Of a stretch of 9,389 bases of DNA, positions 7,277 to 9,389 are shown piece after piece. Source of the DNA: Planctomycetaceae bacterium (GTDB lineage: Bacteria > Planctomycetota > Planctomycetia > Pirellulales > JAEUIK01); the NCBI GenBank assembly GCA_016793185.1, contig JAEUIK010000585.1:1-9389 (forward strand), read 5' to 3'. The notes below the pieces were generated by a model. The model was not told the origin of the DNA and did no database searches. It saw nothing but the letters and a program-made list of their open reading frames with translations. The position numbers were made by a program, and so were the translations under genes. Position 1 is the first letter of the stretch. Each line of letters begins with the position of its first letter.

Positions 7277-7489
7277 TCAAAAAAAAGATTGGTGAATAAA
7301 CCACAGATCTCGCAGATGGCCGCAGATGGAAATAGGTCGGGGAAAACGCGGTCTTCGACGGGCAAGGCGTCTCCCCTGCCCTGCCCCGTGCGCCAGGCGC
7401 AACACGCGGCGCTGCCAAAGGCGGCTCAGCGCCGTACCGTAGGAGGCATCCAGCGACGTGGTCCAAGGTCCGTATCGTCGATTTGCCAT
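7277..7489 (-). pseudogene. Truncated third copy of the GPW-module membrane-anchor gene
   Basis: A 70-residue open frame starts at ATG 7489 and aligns without gaps to the N-termini of the genes on both sides: Y-GPW-TTSL...ALSRLWQRR at residues 6-28. After residue 33 the similarity ends. There is no transmembrane helix and no periplasmic domain; instead an arginine-rich stretch runs into a CAGAT-type repeat and stops at 7277. A good Shine-Dalgarno (GGAG at 7500-7497, seven bases before ATG) remains, and the start is only 19 bases after the upstream stop, so it is still placed as an operon gene. The simplest reading is a paralogue that lost everything after its first 35-40 codons by deletion or repeat insertion. 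An alternative is that a short GPW-module peptide is still made and has a role; the lost conserved LLP ending (here RLA) argues against that. Confidence 0.65.
7298..7335. repeat. Third CAGAT-periodic repeat copy, inside the remnant gene
   Basis: AAACCACAGATCTCGCAGAT, then GGC, CGCAGATGG and AAATAGG: the same repeat as at 7121-7150 and in the same orientation, with CAGAT spacing of 9 and then 10 bases. The reading frame of the truncated paralogue passes through this copy, giving the low-complexity tail ICGHLRDLWFIHQ. A run of eight A (T on the minus strand) follows at 7279-7286. I found no stable hairpin directly before it, so I do not call a terminator. Confidence 0.75.
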
Positions 7490-7496
7490 GTCCGCT

Positions 7497-7500
7497 CTCC
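7497..7500 (-). promoter_or_regulatory. Retained ribosome binding site of the truncated paralogue
   Basis: GGAG on the minus strand, seven bases before the ATG at 7489. Its survival supports the view that 7489 was a true start and that the decay is recent or that the short peptide is still translated. Confidence 0.55.
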
Positions 7501-7508
7501 AGAATTCG

Positions 7509-9146
7509 TCAACGAGAGATTTGATCCTCGGAAACGCGCGCCGGCCGATTGGCGGCGCGGTCGTACCGTCCCAAAGTGATTTGCAGGCGCTCGCACTTGA
7601 GCGTTTTACTGTTTTCTGAAGGCGCTTCCTCGGCATTCTCGGTCAGGTAACGCCACTCGGTCGAATCCGAGCCTTTCTGGAGCGCGCTCTTCCAATCGTC
7701 GCCTTCGCCCACCAGGAGCAGCTCGAACTTGTCGGCCATGAATTGTGATCTGCCGGCGCCGTTGACCGTGAAGGCCGACAACTCCCCCTGCCCTGGATCG
7801 TCGAAGTGCATCAGCCCGCTAGCCCAGGCGAACCAAGGTTGCTCGCGCTTCGGCGGCTCGATCAGGAACTGGAACGCGTAGCCGGTTGGTATGTTCTCGA
7901 TCGAGAATTGTCCGGCGGCGTCGGTGCGAACCTGCGCGAGTACGCTGGACGATGGTGGGAGGTCCTTGCCCGTCAGGCAGACGGAATAATTCACAAGCGG
8001 TTTTGCGTCGGCACCAAGCACGCGCCCCGCGACACGTCCGGCCGGCGCCAGCACGAAGTTGATCTCCTTGGCCACGCCCGGCAGGAAGACGCGCTCGGCG
8101 GGCTGTCCCCAGGTATTAACTTTGGCGAGATCGATCTCCTCCTCCGGTTGCGAGCTAACGGCGGCGACGCAACCACCCTGGCGGCAAAGGTTCTTCTCGG
8201 AGAAGCCCGGCTTGCTGGCGAAAATCGACGCCGCCACGCAGTAGGGCTCGGTTGGTTCCACGAGGAAGAAGCTCGAGCCAAAGCGGAATTCGTATTCTCC
8301 TTTCGAATCCGTCGTCGCCGCGCCGGCCGTCCGCAGCGTTCCGTAGCCCGTGGCCGCGCGGACCTTGACCCCCTCGACCGGCCGCCCCTCGGCGTCAGTG
8401 ACGCGGCCGAACACCGACCAGGGGTTCCGGCGATCGTTTTGTGATTTCTCCGTGGGCTTCGCGGGGTTGGAATCCTGAGGAGCGGAGGGGGGTGGCGGGG
8501 AAGAGTCCTTCGGTGGGGACGCCTGGAGAGGAGTTTGCGCTGCGCCCGCTGCCGACGAGCCGACTTCATCCTCGCGCGCCATCACGAGCAAAACGAGATC
8601 GCGACCCTCCGAGACGGGCTCCGCGCGAAACTCGGTTGGCCGCTCACCTCCCTCATCCTCGTTCAGGCACAGGACGAGATGGTCGTCGCGAACCTGGTAG
8701 ATTCCCAGCACCTCGTCGGGCGGGGTCGGCGCGCTATTCTCGTCCGGAGTATTCAGGTCGATCTGTTGAGGTGATTTCGAGGCATCGACGCGATACTTGA
8801 CCTGCACGGTGCTGTTCCGATCCACGATCGTGACTCGGTCGCCGTGAAAGGTGAGCCGCAGCTTCTCGATCTGGTTTCCGCCGTCGCGCCCGAAGATGAG
8901 TTGCCACGAACCCTCGAGGTCCGGATCGGTGTGCGGTTGCCGATCGTCTTGAGCGGGCGAGATACGCAATCCTGGGACCGCCAGGGCCAGCGCCCCACAG
9001 ATCGCGACGGCTCGCCAGGCGCCGCGCGACGCCGAGCGATTCGCGCTTGGCAGTAGCTGCAGCCGCTGGCGCCAGAAGGTGCTCAATCTTGCCGGTTCGC
9101 AGGAACCGAGCGACGTCGCCCAGGGGCCATAGGGATTCGCGAGCAT
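7509..9146 (-). CDS. Membrane-anchored protein with TIGR03067-like and two carboxypeptidase-regulatory-like domains
   Basis: A 545-residue protein. Residues 6-33 carry the shared module (Y-GPWATSL...ARLSTFWRQRLQLLP), followed by basic residues and one helix near 44-60. Residues 76-175 match the planctomycete TIGR03067 pattern as I remember it: L-x-G-S-W at 77-81, FHGDRVTI (100-107), YRVDASKSPQQIDL (118-131), LGIYQV...LVLCLN (147-162) and ERPTEF (168-173). A Pro/Ser-rich linker spans about 200-240. Two beta-sandwich domains of the carboxypeptidase-regulatory type follow: FGRVTDAEGRPVEGVKV...TTDSKGEYEF (246-287) and AGRVLGADAKPLVNYSV...TDAAGQFSIENIPTGY (373-423). No enzyme motif is visible; these domains usually bind or space. 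The ATG at 9146 is preceded by AAGGA. The gene starts 33 bp after the M56 gene stop, in the same frame. By analogy with BlaR1 it could be a sensor half, but that is inference. Confidence 0.85.
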   Translation of the reverse strand: MLANPYGPWATSLGSCEPARLSTFWRQRLQLLPSANRSASRGAWRAVAICGALALAVPGLRISPAQDDRQPHTDPDLEGSWQLIFGRDGGNQIEKLRLTFHGDRVTIVDRNSTVQVKYRVDASKSPQQIDLNTPDENSAPTPPDEVLGIYQVRDDHLVLCLNEDEGGERPTEFRAEPVSEGRDLVLLVMAREDEVGSSAAGAAQTPLQASPPKDSSPPPPSAPQDSNPAKPTEKSQNDRRNPWSVFGRVTDAEGRPVEGVKVRAATGYGTLRTAGAATTDSKGEYEFRFGSSFFLVEPTEPYCVAASIFASKPGFSEKNLCRQGGCVAAVSSQPEEEIDLAKVNTWGQPAERVFLPGVAKEINFVLAPAGRVAGRVLGADAKPLVNYSVCLTGKDLPPSSSVLAQVRTDAAGQFSIENIPTGYAFQFLIEPPKREQPWFAWASGLMHFDDPGQGELSAFTVNGAGRSQFMADKFELLLVGEGDDWKSALQKGSDSTEWRYLTENAEEAPSENSKTLKCERLQITLGRYDRAANRPARVSEDQISR

Positions 9147-9153
9147 GGTGCGA

Positions 9154-9158
9154 TCCTT
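9154..9158 (-). promoter_or_regulatory. Ribosome binding site deciding the start at 9146
   Basis: AAGGA on the minus strand, seven bases before ATG 9146. It matters because the frame is open back to the M56 stop codon at 9182-9180: an own ribosome binding site favours a separate gene over a broken fusion. Confidence 0.6.
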
Positions 9159-9179
9159 GGTATCGATTTCCGACGTTCG

Positions 9180-9389
9180 TTAGATCTGAGGGCCGGCACA
9201 CTGCGCGATCAAGGCCGCGCCGCCATCGATGCCGGCCGATGCGGAGCGCAGCGTCGGCGGTTCGGCCAACTGAGTGACGATTTGCACCAGCAACTCCGCG
9301 TAGGCGCGCGGCGTGCTGCCGGTCGCCGCCATCGCCCACGCGTCGCAGGCCAACTCGGCTTCGAGTCGTGTGGCAAAGCTGGCCCAATG
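9180..9389 (-). CDS. M56 (BlaR1-type) metallopeptidase, C-terminal end
   Basis: Only the last 69 codons are in the window; the rest lies beyond 9389. The visible part reads HWASFATRLEAELACDAWAM, then TPRAYAELL. The E-x-E-L-A-C-D-x-W block followed by R-x-Y-A-E-x-L is the segment that follows HExxH in M56/BlaR1 proteases, where the glutamate serves as a zinc ligand. M56 proteins are inner-membrane metallopeptidases; BlaR1/MecR1 cleave a BlaI-type repressor after ligand sensing. Here the protein ends about 53 residues after CD, in a non-hydrophobic tail with stop TAA at 9180-9182, so the fourth transmembrane helix and sensor domain of BlaR1 are missing. The next gene begins 33 bp later with a basic module and a helix that resembles the missing part. 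A BlaI-type repressor gene would be expected upstream, outside the window. The HExxH motif itself cannot be seen. Confidence 0.75.
   Translation of the reverse strand, partial: HWASFATRLEAELACDAWAMAATGSTPRAYAELLVQIVTQLAEPPTLRSASAGIDGGAALIAQCAGPQI

Noticed and set aside
7078..7579. Small open frames on both strands through the CAGAT repeats
   Set aside because: The products are translations of the repeat (ICEICG- or ISQM-like strings), a usual artefact of such elements.
8734..9387. Minus-strand frame running from the M56 fragment into the TIGR03067-like gene in another phase
   Set aside because: It gives arginine-rich sequence with no motif, while the other phase gives EAELACDAW and then a recognisable module, helix and domains.
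1..9389. CRISPR arrays, tRNA, rRNA, insertion-sequence transposases, prophage genes
   Set aside because: I looked for regular spaced repeats, tRNA-like cloverleaf ends and transposase motifs and saw none; the CAGAT repeats are too short and lack unique spacers.

Overview
The window looks like GC-rich chromosomal DNA from a planctomycete, probably of the Pirellulales type. The evidence is indirect. One protein carries a domain that matches my memory of the planctomycete-specific TIGR03067 family. A small membrane protein has the 'GLRYLLAFITLSAL'-like N-terminus common in that phylum. Membrane-anchored redoxin and carboxypeptidase-regulatory-like proteins sit next to an M56 (BlaR1-type) metallopeptidase, and two proteins look Tat-exported. 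No database search was run.

Layout, left to right: (1) 1-596 (-), the N-terminal two thirds of an MFS transporter's first half, cut by the window edge. (2) 668-2026 (-), a Tat-exported right-handed parallel beta-helix protein, 71 bp upstream of the transporter and probably in the same transcript. (3) 2027-2324, a divergent intergenic region. (4) 2325-3074 (+), a PPP-family serine/threonine phosphatase and the only + strand gene. (5) 3125-4432 (-), a Tat-exported TolB-like beta-propeller. (6) 4425-5072 (-), a polytopic membrane protein whose stop overlaps the start of the propeller gene by 8 bp. (7) 5128-7005 (-), a membrane-anchored protein with a C-terminal CGPC thioredoxin domain. (8) 7006-7340, a spacer with three CAGAT-periodic repeat copies. 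(9) 7277-7489 (-), a truncated paralogue that reads into one repeat. (10) 7509-9146 (-), a membrane-anchored protein with a TIGR03067-like domain and two carboxypeptidase-regulatory-like domains. (11) 9180-9389 (-), the C-terminal end of an M56 metallopeptidase.

The most interesting part is 5128-9389. Three consecutive minus-strand genes begin with the same ungapped N-terminal module of about 28 residues (GPWxT...LSxxWxxR...L), each with its own good Shine-Dalgarno site. In the two intact genes a single transmembrane helix and a large extracytoplasmic part follow. The M56 protein just upstream stops before the fourth transmembrane helix that BlaR1 proteins have after the protease domain. The module plus helix looks like that missing part. 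I therefore infer a split BlaR1-like system: one protease half followed by several alternative anchor-plus-periplasmic-domain halves, one of them decayed and now fused to a dispersed repeat. This is a hypothesis from sequence reading only.

The minus-strand genes from 9389 down to 3125 are closely spaced, except for the repeat-bearing gap at 7006-7276. They may form one or two transcripts. The left-hand pair (beta-helix plus transporter) would fit secretion and uptake of a carbohydrate, but the substrate cannot be read from the sequence.
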